Part shown: positions 11,041-21,439 of the stretch, one piece after another | How positions within the stretch are numbered: the stretch's first letter is position 1 | How the letters are laid out: each line of letters opens with the position of its first letter | The notes under the pieces: model-generated | What the model was told of the DNA's origin: nothing | The model's input: only the letters and a program-made list of their open reading frames with translations | Databases searched by the model: none | Assembly: GCA_951217055.1 (NCBI GenBank) | Contig: OX578277.1 | Span: forward strand, 105,284,119-105,348,118 | Source: Gerris lacustris | Taxonomy: Eukaryota > Arthropoda > Insecta > Hemiptera > Gerridae | Direction: 5' to 3' | DNA length: 64,000 bases | Made by a program: the position numbers and the translations under genes

Positions 11041-11450
11041 ATTATTGAGCTGAGCGCAGCGAAGCTCTTATACTACACTTTGCATTTTTTCTGACGCATA
11101 CTCCTCCTGAACCGATCTGCACAAAATTTGGCACGGTCATAGTGACCAACCACAGGAAGGTATAAACCTAAAATGGTCCAAATTGGTACACAGGGGTACG
11201 GGGTACAAAAGTTTCCTCCTGAACGGCTGAACCGATTCGCACGAAATACGGCACGATCATAGTGACCAACCACAGGAAGGTATAAATCTGAAATGGTCCA
11301 AATTCGTACACATACGGGGTACGGGGTACAAAAAAAAAATAGTATATGCCCTTCATGATGCTTGTCATTGGAAAGCTCTTTACGAGGACAGTTATTGTTG
11401 TTATGTTCACTTTTGTCATATTTTCATTTAAGAGGGGGTAAAATAGAAAT
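11041..11450 (-). repeat. HL3-like region with internal tandem duplication
   Basis: Two direct copies of about 113 bp (11101-11213 and 11214-11330), each running from TCCTCCTGAAC through GTGACCAACCACAGGAAGGT and GGTCCAAATT to GGGGTACGGGGTACAAAA. It continues with the block shared with HL3 (GAAAGCTCTTTACGAGGACA). The left edge has a small hairpin, GAGC...GCTC (11047-11069). Confidence 0.7.
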
Positions 11451-11635
11451 ACAGAAAAAAATGCTTTTTAATTAAAAATAGAGATTTTACTATTTTTGAT
11501 CCGATTTCAGGTGTTTATATAAATGCAAATGTTCATTGGTTAAGATTAAAATGCACGCTCAGGTCAATATTGTAAGCAGACAACTGCATTGCACACCTAG
11601 TTATAATTAACAAAGTGAGACAGTTAGAGAATAAT

Positions 11636-11999
11636 AATTAATATAAAAATGCTATTTTTCAAAACTGGTCTTATTTTCAATTTTTTTTTTTTTTTTTTTT
11701 GTTTTGTTTTTTGTTTCTGTATTGTTCACCTTAGTTGTATCTATTTGCAAAATTTGGGGAAGATTGAATGAAGGTAAGTGGTTCAAAATTAGGGCAATAG
11801 GTGTACGATGAAACTTAAAAAGCAAATAAATTTGACGCCATTTTTTTTTTTTTTTTTTTTTTTTTTGGTTCTGTATTCTTAACCATCGTTGTTTCTATGT
11901 GCAAAATTTGGGGAAGATTGAATCACGGGAAGTGGTTCAAAATTGGGGAAACGGAAATGAGCGATGAAACTTACAAAGCAAAGTAATATAAGACCAGTA
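11636..11999 (-). mobile_element. HL7 unit 1 of a head-to-tail pair
   Basis: About 364 bp, two diverged halves each with a long T-run, then GTGCAAAATTTGGGGAAGAT. Bounded by ACTGGTCTTAT near the left and ATAAGACCAGT at the right (subterminal inverted repeats). The left margin holds AAAAATGCTATTTTT, a short stem. Read on the minus strand this is the HINE order: head TTACTGGTCTTATATTAC, 3-prime stem last. Confidence 0.7.
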
Positions 12000-12197
12000 A
12001 TAATTAATATAAAAATGCCATTTTTCAAAACTGGTCATATTTTCAACATTTTTTTTTTTTTTTTTTTTTTTTTTGTTTCTGTATTCTTCACCTTAGTTGT
12101 ATCTATGTGCAAAATTTGGGGAAGATTGAATGACGGTAAGTGGTTCAAAATTGGGGTAATAGGTGTGCGATGAAACTCAAAAGCAAATAAATATGAC

Positions 12198-12229
<32 letters not shown>

Positions 12230-12368
12230 GGGTTTCTGTATTCTTCACCTTAGTTGTATCTATGTGCAAAATTTGGGGAAGATTGAACCACGGGAAGTGG
12301 TTCAAAATTAGGGAAACGGAAATGTGCGATGAAACTTACAAAGCAAAGTAATATAAGACCAGTAAAAA
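12000..12368 (-). mobile_element. HL7 unit 2 of a head-to-tail pair
   Basis: Follows unit 1 with no spacer (the junction reads AGACCAGTAATAATTAATAT) and repeats it in the same order and orientation. The left stem is AAAAATGCCATTTTT (12011-12025). ATAAGACCAGT lies near the right end (about 12353-12363). A third, single copy is at 20674-21031. Confidence 0.72.
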
Positions 12369-12408
12369 TAGACTCTAGCGCCGGGACCGGGCGCTGGAGT
12401 CTATTTTT
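12364..12408. repeat. Hairpin with 19-bp arms at a SINE tail
   Basis: AAAAATAGACTCTAGCGCC (12364-12382) is the inverse, with one mismatch, of GGCGCTGGAGTCTATTTTT (12390-12408). The right arm continues into TATGTCTGTCTCCC and AATAATAATTATAAT, the same tail as the tRNA-like SINE at 46341-46440. The left arm therefore looks like a back-copied end of a truncated SINE. Confidence 0.7.
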
Positions 12409-12470
12409 CTATGTCTGTCTCCCATTGTTAATAATAATTATAATTAGATTTAAACTAAATAAACTATTTA
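12390..12470 (+). mobile_element. SINE G tail fragment
   Basis: Shares GGAGTCTATTTTTCTATGTC and the following TCTCCC...TTAATAATAATTATAAT tail with 46380-46450. The tRNA-like part is missing. Confidence 0.5.
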
Positions 12471-12654
12471 TGAGGTTTTTCAAAGGTAGCAGCTATTTAT
12501 TTCTTATGTTATTAATGTTTATTAGGCGGTACCAAGTTCGCCGGGTCAGCTAATTACTAATAAAATAGTTTCAACTAAAAGTATTAATGATACAGTTGTA
12601 AAAATGAAATGAACTAATTTTAGAAATACGTAAAAGAATAATACAATACTAAAA

Positions 12655-13981
12655 CAAAACGGGTGGTGTCGTGGGACACCCGCACCCGGTAGGAACGAAG
12701 TTCCTTACGCTTTATATTAAATATAAATTATATAATTACAGTGCTAAGTATATGATATTAACTACTTATACATAACGGAGTAAGAATAAGAGACAATATG
12801 AAAAGTAACTATTTGTACTAGCGGAGTTAAGGCAAAATTAAAAGAAAACTTTTTATTATCTTTGAAAAGAGCGTCTTACAATAAATGATGTATTGTAAAT
12901 TGAGAAAATAAATTATTTTGATTATAGTCCAGGAGATAGCGTGCAAAAAAGTGTCTGACTAACATCAAGCTAGAATTTTGTATACAAGTCAATCTTTTAG
13001 CGCCTTTTAAGAATATGTGGTCGGCTAAATTCGTCTGCGGGACATAGCTTGGCAGTTAGTTTGTCCCTTGACAGGTGACCACGTTGGTTTTTAGTAGTAT
13101 TTGAATAACTAACCTATCAAGTGTTAAAATAACATCGACTTGATTTTTGGTCTACTAACTAAGTTTTTACTCAGGATCATGAAAATCACATTATCCACCA
13201 TAATTGGTGACACAAGGCCACTCCAAACGCCTATTGCCAAGCTATGACCCGCAGACGAACTTAGCTGACCATATATTCTTAAAAGGCGCTAAATGATTGA
13301 CTTGTATACAAAATTCTAACTTGATGTTAGTCCCGCTATCTCCTGGACTATTAGTTTATAGTTAAAGCAGATGGTTGTAGAGAAGAAAAGAACTGTCCCA
13401 TCAGATCTCCATCAGCGAATCTCCAATTAAAATATTATAATATAGAAATATATATCACCAACACTAAAAACATTCTGCTTGTATCAGGTTGAAATTTTAC
13501 ATGCCTGTTTCAATTGTACTTTAGACGATGTGTATGATGTTTTATTGAAATGGTTACGTTAGAACGTAAGATATCGGTAAAAAGGTTGTTTTCATTATTG
13601 TTATCTTTATCACTTCATAGCAGTGTCGGTGTGCGTTTCACTAAAAAAAATATTTATAAAAGTTGTTTGTCTCATTTAATAGATGAAGTTAGAATTTTTT
13701 CCCGTCCAAAAAATCCAATTTTAAATTTGAAGCTTACGTTTACGCGAGCGTTGCGCGTGAACGGGTGGATAACGTTATCCAACGAACTTAGCCTGGGCAT
13801 TGGTAAAATGAACATCTGTACCAAATTTCAACTAACTCGGTGATCTTTTACTCAAGTTATTGTCATCGGTAGATTCCGTGACGGATTTTGCGTGACGGTG
13901 AATTTGTGACGGTGATTTTGGTATTTTTTTTCGGTTTTACTCCCGGGCTCCAGAACGTGCCATAAGGAACTTCGTTCCAAT
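12655..13981 (-). mobile_element. HL2 copy 1 (HINE-like), split by element E copy 2
   Basis: Minus-strand head near TTGGAACGAAGTTCCTTATG; the 3-prime end has the same palindromic block AGGAACGAAGTTCCTTA (plus strand 12691-12707) and then a GGTGTC/GACACC hairpin (12665-12680). Copy 2 (39797-40855) has identical termini. The insertion of E at 12925-13350 accounts for the extra length. The body includes CGTTTACGCGAGCG and a run of CGTGACGGTGAATTTGTGACG repeats (read in segments) near 13880-13920. Confidence 0.72.
12925..13350. mobile_element. Fold-back TIR element E, copy 2 (TSD TTA)
   Basis: A 426-bp deletion relative of E copy 1 with the same TAGTCCAGGAGATAGCG termini, flanked by TTA at 12922-12924 and 13351-13353. 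Inserted inside HL2 copy 1, so E moved after that HL2 copy. No ORF. Confidence 0.88.
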
Positions 13982-14074
13982 AATAATGGAAATCAGTTAG
14001 ACTTTAAAAATCATTTAAAAATGTTTGATAAGGTTCTGATAGATTTAAATGTCTTTCCGTGTTATCATAATAAT

Positions 14075-14689
14075 TAGCGTTGGGAACCATTCGATTGAAA
14101 AAAGTCGACTAAACGGTTGTTTTAAAATATTCATTCATTCGGTTGTGGATATCTAGTTTTCATTCGAATGATATCAGTCTATAGTTTGGAGTTGTATTAG
14201 TTGTAATTCGGACGTGTATATGTGGACGTGTGTATAACGAGATAACGAGTGTCATGCGCCTTCTCACCCCTCCTCCGCTCTGAGCCCTTCACCGTCGTTC
14301 CTTTCCCCTACCTAAAACCAAAAAACATCCGAATGAAACATTCGAATGAAAAAGTCGACTGGATTCAGTCTCAGTCTATATTTTTTCATTCGAATGAAAA
14401 CGATGTTGTAGCAGGCTGTAGTTTGGGACGAGATAACGAGTGTCAAGCGCCTTCTCACTCTCACCCCCCCCCCCCCCCTCAGCTCTGAGGCCTTTACGGC
14501 CTCCACCGTACTACTCCTATATAAAAAAAAACCATTCGATTGAAACATTCAACTTGCGGGTTCAGTCTCGGTCTATATATCCTATACCCGCTATGAGACT
14601 GTTTTCAGTCGATTGAATTCAATCGACTGTTTTTTCCCGAATCGACTTATTCATTCGGTTGTTTTTTCTAGTCGGTTGTCCCAACGCTA
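14075..14689. mobile_element. hAT-type MITE with perfect 8-bp TSD
   Basis: 615 bp, begins TAGCGTTGGG and ends CCCAACGCTA, flanked by ATAATAAT at 14067-14074 and 14690-14697. Both the 8-bp TSD and the TAGNG terminus are typical of hAT. The interior carries many ATTCGAATGAAA and CATTCGATTGAAA motifs, and a diverged internal duplication (ATAACGAGTGTCATGCGCC at about 14239 against ATAACGAGTGTCAAGCGCC at about 14434). A 15-base C run lies at 14464-14478. The two 78-79-codon open frames here are shadows of the repeats. Confidence 0.9.
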
Positions 14690-15258
14690 ATAATAATCCC
14701 TTTTTGCTTAATTGACGTTTACATCCCACAATGAGGGACTGTCAAGAATTTCTCTAATTATAAAATCAACATCCGCACTCGATAAAAGCTGATAGAACGC
14801 CTGTGCTAATTATGGGCACACTCAATGTTAATCGGTAAAACGTGGCTAGAATCGATTCTTCAATATAAACACTTCTATTGTGTGTTCTTTGTCAACATTT
14901 CACCACTCAGCGAGTGTTAGTGGTCTTATTGTTTATAAAAGCTTTAACATAAACGTACCCTACTTAAATAGTCTGCAAATTAGTGTGGCACATAGCTTCC
15001 TCGCGTATAAATAAATGCGAGGTATAAATGTATGTTTGTGCGCATGTGGAAGATAAAAAAAAATGGGCGCAGAAGGTTGAAACTTATATGGGACCAACAA
15101 TGGGCTAATGATGACCTACCATTTAAATGTCATTAATAATTAAAGTGTAGTTTTTAAGATAATATTATGTTGGTTTGCAAAAATACGGTAATGGATTTTT
15201 TATCTTTTTCCAACTACAGTATCTCGAAAAGGGGTTGTCTCACTTCAAACATGCATAG

Positions 15259-16446
15259 CCGATACCTTAAAACACAAAGGTGCTATGTGAATTTTTTTCA
15301 TTTTTGAGATATTGGCATTAATGACTTCCCATTGCTATTAATTTGATAATTCACACTCATTCTATGTCCAAAAATAATAAAAAGATGGTTAAATAGTGAA
15401 ATAAAAAAATGTTTCATGTCCTGCATAGAGAATTTTACAATAGGGCAGATGTGCTATGTCCAATATTTAGTACATCGAGAGCGTTTTAGTACTTTTAATT
15501 TTACATTTTTTTCGTTTTTCTACTTAATTTTACTATCTTTTAATGAAACCCTGAGCAAACTGTAATAAACGGCTTTTAAAAAAAATACAATTTTGGAATC
15601 AGAATACAATAGTCTCAGGTAATTCGTTACTGATGTGTTAGATAAGTGTTCTATGTCCAACTGTATGTTTGAAGTGAAGTGTAAAGGTGCTATGTCCATA
15701 CTCATTTTGCTATTATTGCTCATAAATTGGATATTATTACGTGATTTAAAAAAATTCTTTTTTCCGTGGTAGGCTGTGAAATAGTAACTTTAGAGCCTAA
15801 AAGACATAGCTAAAATCCATTTTTTCATTACGCGGACTTAAAAAAATCTTTTCATTACTCCTAGCTGTAAAGAAAAAATCTTTTACGTCCTAGGAACTAA
15901 AAGATTTTTTATGTCCGGCGGGTAGTTGTCAAAACTTCCGTTAGTAGCGCTGCAGTCTTTGTAGAAATGCTTCTAGTACGATTAAAATCCGCTAGATGTC
16001 AATGCGTTTTATTTATCTTTTCTTATAGTGTAACCTTTTTTTAAGGTTTCTTTCTTTAAGTCTTAAGTATGTACTAATATTTGTTATTATTATATATTGA
16101 TTAGTGATTAATATTTAATGTTTTTTCATTGTCTGCTACCTCGGAAAAAATAGCATATGCTACACGACTGTGAAGTGTTTTTTCTTTACCTTGGCAATAT
16201 TTACTGTCTCGCTTCGCTCGACAGTAAATGTAATTGCTGCGGTAAAGAAAAACTCACTTCACAACCTAGTAACATAATATACTATTACATAGAACATTTC
16301 CTAAAAGTGCAACTAAGATAAAAAATACATAATAAATCCAAAGAGTGCTTTACAATGTGAGTTATATGCATATTGTAAAACTACTTTTTCAATTTACCAA
16401 AAATGCTGTACAACGGACATAGCACCTTTGTGTTATAAGGTATCGA
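15259..16446. mobile_element. 1188-bp TIR element with 4-bp TSD (ATAG), superfamily unknown
   Basis: The TIRs of about 30 bp start CCGATACCTTA and end in the inverse TAAGGTATCGA, continuing inwards through AACACAAAGGTGCTATGT. ATAG flanks both ends (15255-15258, 16447-16450) and occurs once at the unfilled site in the paralogous copy (near 63312). The core motif GGTGCTATGTCC recurs inside (15440-15460, 15645-15700, 15800). A 67-codon minus-strand frame (15520-15723) reads MSMDIAPLHFTSN and LDIEHL, echoing the TIR-encoded DIAPLC. A long hairpin lies at 16170-16263. A 4-bp TSD suggests Sola among known classes, but no transposase was recognised. Confidence 0.8.
16170..16263. repeat. 94-bp imperfect hairpin
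   Basis: Arms run from TGTGAAGTG and TTCTTTACC through TATTTACTGTC to the loop TCGCTTCGCTC, then back through GACAGTAAAT, GGTAAAGAA and CACTTCACA. It lies inside the 1188-bp element. The stem core TTCTTTACC/GGTAAAGAA is shared with the palindrome at 62798-62855. Confidence 0.85.
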
Positions 16447-17404
16447 ATAGGATCTATTTTGTGCAGAATTGTGTGAAAAATATTTTTGGAAATAACACTT
16501 CTCTTCAAAAAATAAACCTTTTTTTAAAAAAAAAAGTTGGACTTTAAGCAGGGAGGAGGGGAGGACGCCCCCCTCCCCCCCCTCACCTAGAGAGGGGAAC
16601 TTTACTGTTTCTTACTACTGCACCCCTTAAGAGTGTTTTCACAAAGTTTCAAAACTTTATAAATTATTTCCCCCATTTGCTGTTTTTACTTACTAATTTG
16701 CCTGGACAACATAGGAAAAGGGAAACAATTAGGCGCAGAAGGTTGCAACCTAAATAGGACCAACAATGGGCTAAATATGACCAACCATCCAAATTTAATT
16801 AAAATCGAACGAGTTGTTTTAATATGTTGGTTCGCAAAACTAGAGCGACAGACAGACATGGAACAAAAAAAAAATGTTCCCTAACGCCTGAAACGGATTT
16901 CCGTCTTGGAATTTTTGAAATCGGGCACATTAAACATGTTCATTCTTGAGAAAGATCATATAGCTTCTGTTACCTTTGGTAAGCTCGGAAGAAATATGGA
17001 AAATAAAGGGATTAAAAACAAATAAAATATGTCTTATAAATTTAATTATACGAAAAGTCAATGACAAGTTTGACTACGTTGTTTCCTTATCCCATTTAAT
17101 AATACATTTCTACTAGACCATTTATAGAGCTTCTGAAAACCGTAAAGTATTAAAACGGTAACGACAGCCGAGGTCATAAAACATAGTTTACACTAGTTAT
17201 AAAACAATGCAACATAGTTCTAAAAGGGTAATATTAAAACAATGGTGAATCTTCACTACATTCCGTCATGAATTTATGATCAATAGCGACTGTTTCTGTT
17301 TATTTCCCTTAAAGACATAAAAATCTTTTGGATAAAACAATTATAGTTTCGAACAATATTTATTTTATTATATTTCTTAAGGTTCAAATACACGAGCAAT
17401 AAAA

Positions 17405-17674
17405 TTGCAACTTTTATTACGCAATCAACTTGCCTATGTATTTACATTGAGGCAATATCTGGCGCAAGTTATTGCCGGCAATGTTAATGTGATGAGAGTT
17501 TACACGGTATCTACTAGTGTAGTTATTTTAGTGTCATGTAAAGTGTATAGTCAGTTTTTAATAAAACATACAAGCAAGAAATTCGCTAATACAATTTTGA
17601 TTAATTTTCATGGAGAGCTGTCAATTATAAACTATCAAATATTAGCACTTGACTGTACTTTGGTCGAACTTTAG
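17405..17674 (+). other. Unassigned 89-codon open frame
   Basis: Starts at TTG and reads MQLLLRNQLAYVFTLRQYL, ending DCTLVEL. No domain recognised. The surrounding 17011-18046 holds no other feature except three TTTTTTGAACATG-like repeats at 17755-17800. Probably fortuitous. Confidence 0.15.
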
Positions 17675-18046
17675 TGTCGGCAACTATTTCGGGCACCACT
17701 GAAAACAAAACCCTTCTCTCAGAGAGAAACACACGGACTGTTTACACCTTTTTTGAACATGTTTTTTTGAACATGGTTTTTTAAACTTGTTTTTTTGATC
17801 ATGTTTGAAGTGTCGGAGATTTATCTCATTGGTTTTAACACGATCCCTGTCATAACACCTTTAAATAAGTTACGCAATTTTATGAACAAAAAAAATCACA
17901 GGGAAGTATTGCATCACACATTTTAGGGTTACGTAGGTTATTAAGCATATAATATGTATTTTATTATAATATAATAGTGAAATTATTTTTTTTTATTTAC
18001 CCTACATAAAATAAATAAATAAAACAAATTTAGATTTAAGGCCCCG

Positions 18047-18702
18047 AAAAACAACAAGTAAGGAGCGCTTCACGTAAGTACGTGGAGCGATAATCGCCGG
18101 TTTCTGTACGATTAAGTGTAAAATTATTAAGTGTAATATAATTACACTAATTTTAATAGTGATATTCTTTTCCTACTCTTCAAGACCATTAAATTGATGT
18201 ATAACATGCTATGGTAACTAAAGCAATGTTCAATCACTCGCCATATTGGCCGTCATCTTGAAAACTTTAATAATTGAATATTCTTTTTCTACATTTCAAG
18301 ACCTTTAAGTTGATGTATAACATGTCATAGTTACTGAGAACTTTTTTTAGTCGCCCGCCATATTGGCCGCCATCTTGAAAATATTACGTGTGAAATTTTA
18401 ATAGTTGCATATTCATTTCTTCATTTCAAGACCTTTAAATTGATATATAACATGCCATGGTGACTAAAAACTTTTTTTTAGTCGCCCGCCATATTGGCCG
18501 CCATGTTGAAATATTAAGTGTGAAAAATCCAAAATGTGTCCAGTTGTCTCAAATGCCGAGATGCACCTGTGTGCCCAATTTCATGTTCCTAGCTATAGTA
18601 GTTTATGAATTGAAACAAGCAACGGACAGACACCAACGGACAGACAGACAGACAGAGCCGTTATAAAGGTTTCTTTTTGTACTTTGTACAGAAACCTAAA
18701 AG
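18047..18702 (-). mobile_element. HL6: HINE-like element with three internal repeats
   Basis: Minus-strand head CTTTTAGGTTTCTGTAC; inverse subterminal repeats at 18099-18109 (GGTTTCTGTAC) and 18686-18696. Beyond the 3-prime copy is a hairpin CGCTTCACGTA/TACGTGGAGCG (18066-18089) and an end reading ACTTGTTGTTTT on the minus strand. Next to the head is a GTCTGTCTGTCTGTCCGTTG tract. The body has three tandem units of about 117-131 bp, each with CCATATTGGCCG (18241, 18358, 18489). The 69-codon frame at 18457-18666 is a shadow. Confidence 0.78.
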
Positions 18703-18717
18703 TGGAGTAAGGGGTCC

Positions 18718-18734
18718 CTGGTTCGATTCCCCGG
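18718..18734 (+). other. tRNA-like B-box fragment
   Basis: CTGGTTCGATTCCCCGG is a good pol III B-box/T-arm and lies directly after HL6. No matching A-box or acceptor stem was found upstream, so this is a truncated tRNA-derived SINE rather than a tRNA gene. Confidence 0.4.
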
Positions 18735-18955
18735 GGATCAAAACGTAAGTTTAACCAAAATGGTAAATCCAATTTTATCCGAACATTTTATCAGCCCATC
18801 TGGTGTTAACATGATTTATTTCAAAATTTTAAGATTAGCCATTACAGGGCGGTTTGGGGAGGAAGAGAGATATTTTGGGTATATTTAAATTTTAAAAATT
18901 CTATTTACATATATTAGAAATCTACTCTTCAGTAGCTTTCATTCAGTGCCGGATT

Positions 18956-19099
18956 TACCACTAGGCCGACTAGGCCGCGGCCTAGGGCCAAAGGCTTAGG
19001 GGGGGGGGGGGGGGGGGGGGGCGCAGATATGGGCAAATACCTTGATATTACTTGCCGCTCAGCGGCTTTGACACAGTATATTCTAAGGGGTATTTCTTA
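18956..19099 (+). other. Possible hAT-like terminus with a 23-base G run
   Basis: CAGTGCCGGATTTACCAC followed by ACTAGGCCGACTAGGCCG resembles a hAT terminal repeat. The G run is at 18999-19021. TTTGGCCTAGGGCCTCC recurs near 21060, beyond the nested E/LINE/HL7 insertions, but no complementary TAAATCCGGCACTG end was found. Confidence 0.35.
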
Positions 19100-19186
19100 T
19101 TGATAGGTTAGTTATTCAATTATTACTCCAAATAAGAGTGGTCACCTATCAAGTGACAAACTAACATCAACTTGATTTTTGGTCTA

Positions 19187-20120
19187 TTTATTTATTTATT
19201 TATTTATTGTTTTATTAGGGTGTCCGACAACTAGGTCATATACACCCAATACAAGGCATCAATTAATACAGGAATTAGAACGATAAAACTAAAAAAGAAA
19301 AATAAAATAAATAATAATTTAAATAATAAATATTAAATAAATAAGTAAAAATAAAATATAAAATAAATGATCAAATAATTAAAAAATATTTGATACAATA
19401 AATAGAAGGTGAAGATTTCATGGATTAGTATAGATTAAATAAGTTGAGTTAGGTAAATAGATAGCTGAGATAGTTACATATAATATTATTAGCATTTAAC
19501 TATATATCTTTAAGGACGTTGACATGGTGTAGGAACTGAAACAGTTTCTTTACTGTAGTCTCGTCATCCTGGAGGATAGCTTGAATATAGGTTGGAAGGT
19601 CGAATCTTCGTCTGTCCTCGTCCAGTCTGTCGCAGTCAGTTAACAAATGGTGTACGGTCAGTAATTCTCCACATAGTCTGCAGGCTGGTGGGTCTTGTCG
19701 GGTTATTAAGTGTCCATGAGTCAATCGTGTGTGTCCGATCCGTAGTCTTGCCAGAATGATTTCTTCGTGTCTGTCGCGTCTGTAGCATGTCTTCCAGTCA
19801 GAAATAAGGGGTTTAATGTATTTTAGCTTTGTGTTTGAGCCGCTGGTCCAGTCTTTTTGCCATTCTTCTAGTAGTGAAGACCATAAGGTTCGGTAAAAGT
19901 CTTTGGCAGTTACTGTCGTGGAGATATTTTCCCCGCAGTCGATGGCTTATTTAGCCAGTATGTCCACCTTCTCATTTCCGGATATATTTTTATGACTAGG
20001 AATCCAACAGTAGTTTACTGTTATCTGGTTGGCGTAGACAAGGTTTTGTATAGCCGTGACGTCTGGATTCTGTGAATACATTTTATTTAATGACAGCAGT
20101 GCGCTTTGCGAGTCAGTGTA
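19187..20120 (-). mobile_element. 5-prime-truncated I/R1-group LINE with 13-bp TSD
   Basis: A 934-bp insertion within element E, flanked by perfect copies of GATTTTTGGTCTA (19174-19186 and 20121-20133). On the minus strand it starts inside an RNase H domain and ends in a (TAAA)n-type tail, seen on the plus strand as TTTATTTATTTATTTATTG at 19187-19205. This is a textbook target-primed insertion. The perfect TSD and a single stop in the ORF suggest it is young. Confidence 0.92.
19500..20120 (-). pseudogene. LINE RNase H domain and C-terminal tail, one in-frame stop
   Basis: The minus strand reads IYTDSQSALLSLNKM, with the RNase H TDSxxA motif, then VNYCWIPSHKNISGNEKVD (WIPSHxxIxGNExVD, carrying the final catalytic region). 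A single stop follows (LAK*AIDCG, CAA to TAA), after which the same frame continues through LARLRIGHTRLTHGHL and PPACRLCGELLTVHHLL, a CxxC...H-type tail, to a stop at 19500. This arrangement is typical of I/R1/Loa-group LINEs with RNase H. RNase H would degrade the RNA of the RNA:DNA hybrid. Upstream endonuclease and RT are lost by 5-prime truncation. The open frame extending to 20189 is chimeric: its first 22 codons belong to element E, not to the LINE. Confidence 0.9.
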
Positions 20121-20673
20121 GATTTTTGGTCTACTAACTAATTTTGAACTCAGGATCATGAAAATCTCATTGTTTACCAAAATGGCCATGAGATAGCCGC
20201 TTTCTATCGTTTTTTTTTTTTTTTTTTTTTGTTATTATTATTATTTTTCAAATGCCTATTGCCAAACTGACGAGGTTATGTCCCGCAGACGAACTTAGCC
20301 GACCACATATTTTTTACAGGCACCAAAAGATTAACTTGATGTTAGTCAAACAATCTTTTGCACTCTATTTCTTGAACTATACATTTATATTTATAAGTTT
20401 TTAAAAAAGGTTCTACGAATAAATAAAATTCAATAAAAAGTTTGAGTTTTATCTGCCTATTTATTAAAACCTAACCACATATTTTGTAGTACGTAAAAAC
20501 AAATTAAAAAGTATTTCAAAAATTTAAAAAAAATCATCCAATTTATTATATTTTTTTGACATTAGATAAGTTAGGCCTAAGGATGTTAACCTACTATAAC
20601 GGTTTTGTAAAAAAATCAAAGAAAACCCAATTATAGAACTTCTTTAGTTTATAAAATCATGGATGAAATAATT

Positions 20674-21031
20674 CATATAAAAATGCCATTTTTCAAAACT
20701 GGTCTTATTTTTAACCTTTTTTTTTTTTTTTTTTTTTTGGTTTCTGTATTCTTCACCTTATTTGTATCTTTGTGCAAAATTTGGGGAAGATTGAATGATG
20801 GTAAATGGTTCGAAATTGGGGTAATAGGTGTGCGATGAAACTTAAAAAGCAGATAAATTTGACGCCATTTTGTTTTTGTTTTTATTTTTTTTTGGTTTCT
20901 GTATTCTTCACCTTAGTTGTATCTATGTGCAAAATTTGGTGAAGATTGAATCACGGGAAGGGGTTCAAAATTGGGGAAACGGAAATGTGCGATGAAACTT
21001 ACAAAGCAAAGTAATATAAGACCAGTAAAAA
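20674..21031 (-). mobile_element. HL7 single copy
   Basis: Closely similar to both units at 11636-12368: ATAAAAATGCCATTTTTCA, ACTGGTCTTATTTT, two halves with GTGCAAAATTTGG, and an end at ATATAAGACCAGTAAAAA. The second T-run is interrupted by G and A. Confidence 0.75.
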
Positions 21032-21214
21032 CAATGTGGGGGAGGGGCCGCTAGTAAAATTTGGCCTAGGGCCTCCTAAGTCCTACAAAGTCCTAAAAAT
21101 AGTGATACCTCACTATTTTTTTATTTCATTTTTATGTTTTTAAATGAGCATACCACATTTTTTCAAGCTTATGCACATATTACATTTTTAACTGTCCTTA
21201 CCTATATTTTTTGT

Positions 21215-21439
21215 GACACTTCTTTAGACTGTTACACCCCTTATATAAAATAGAAAGGAATAACAATCTAAAGAATGAGTACAGAATTCCTCTGTAGACG
21301 GAGTCCCCTTATAAAAACAGAAGTGTGATATTCCTTTACCAAAGTTCATTGGACTAAACATCCCTTTGTCTTAATAGTTACTTAGACAAAGGAATGTTTA
21401 CATAATTAAATTCTAAAAGAGTAAACATCAAAGAAGTAC
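21215..21439. mobile_element. MITE Q copy 3, degenerate
   Basis: Begins GACACTTCTTTAGACTGTTA and ends CAAAGAAGTAC. It shares CATTGGACTAAACATCCCTT and GTGATATTCCTTT (inverted) with copy 1. The TSD is not clear (TTTTTTGT against TTTTATTT). Confidence 0.6.

Larger units (their letters stand above)
14970..17010 (-). repeat. Repeat C, copy 2, split by a 1188-bp insertion
   Basis: The inverse of repeat C. The right part (16447-17010) carries the head (GGTAAGCTCGGAAG, GACAGACAGACATGG, GGTTGCAACC). The left part (14970-15258) carries the tail (TAGTGTGGCACATAGCTTCC). The same segments are contiguous at 62940-63825. A G/C-rich stretch at 16549-16590 (GAGGACGCCCCCCTCCCCCC) matches the C run of the other copy. 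Confidence 0.75.
19100..20379. mobile_element. Fold-back element E, copy 3, split by a LINE
   Basis: The left part 19100-19186 (TGATAGGTTAGTTATTC, CAAACTAACATCAACTTG) and right part 20121-20379 (TCTACTAACTAATTTTGAAC, GACGAACTTAGCCGACCA, ending TTGAACTA) match E copy 1. The left terminus is missing. A T-run at 20210-20230 interrupts the right arm. Confidence 0.75.

Noticed and set aside
18956..21080. Single large hAT element from CAGTGCCGGATTTA to CTAGGGCCTCC
   Set aside because: The right side lacks the complementary terminus and no 8-bp duplication was found; only the left end is reported.
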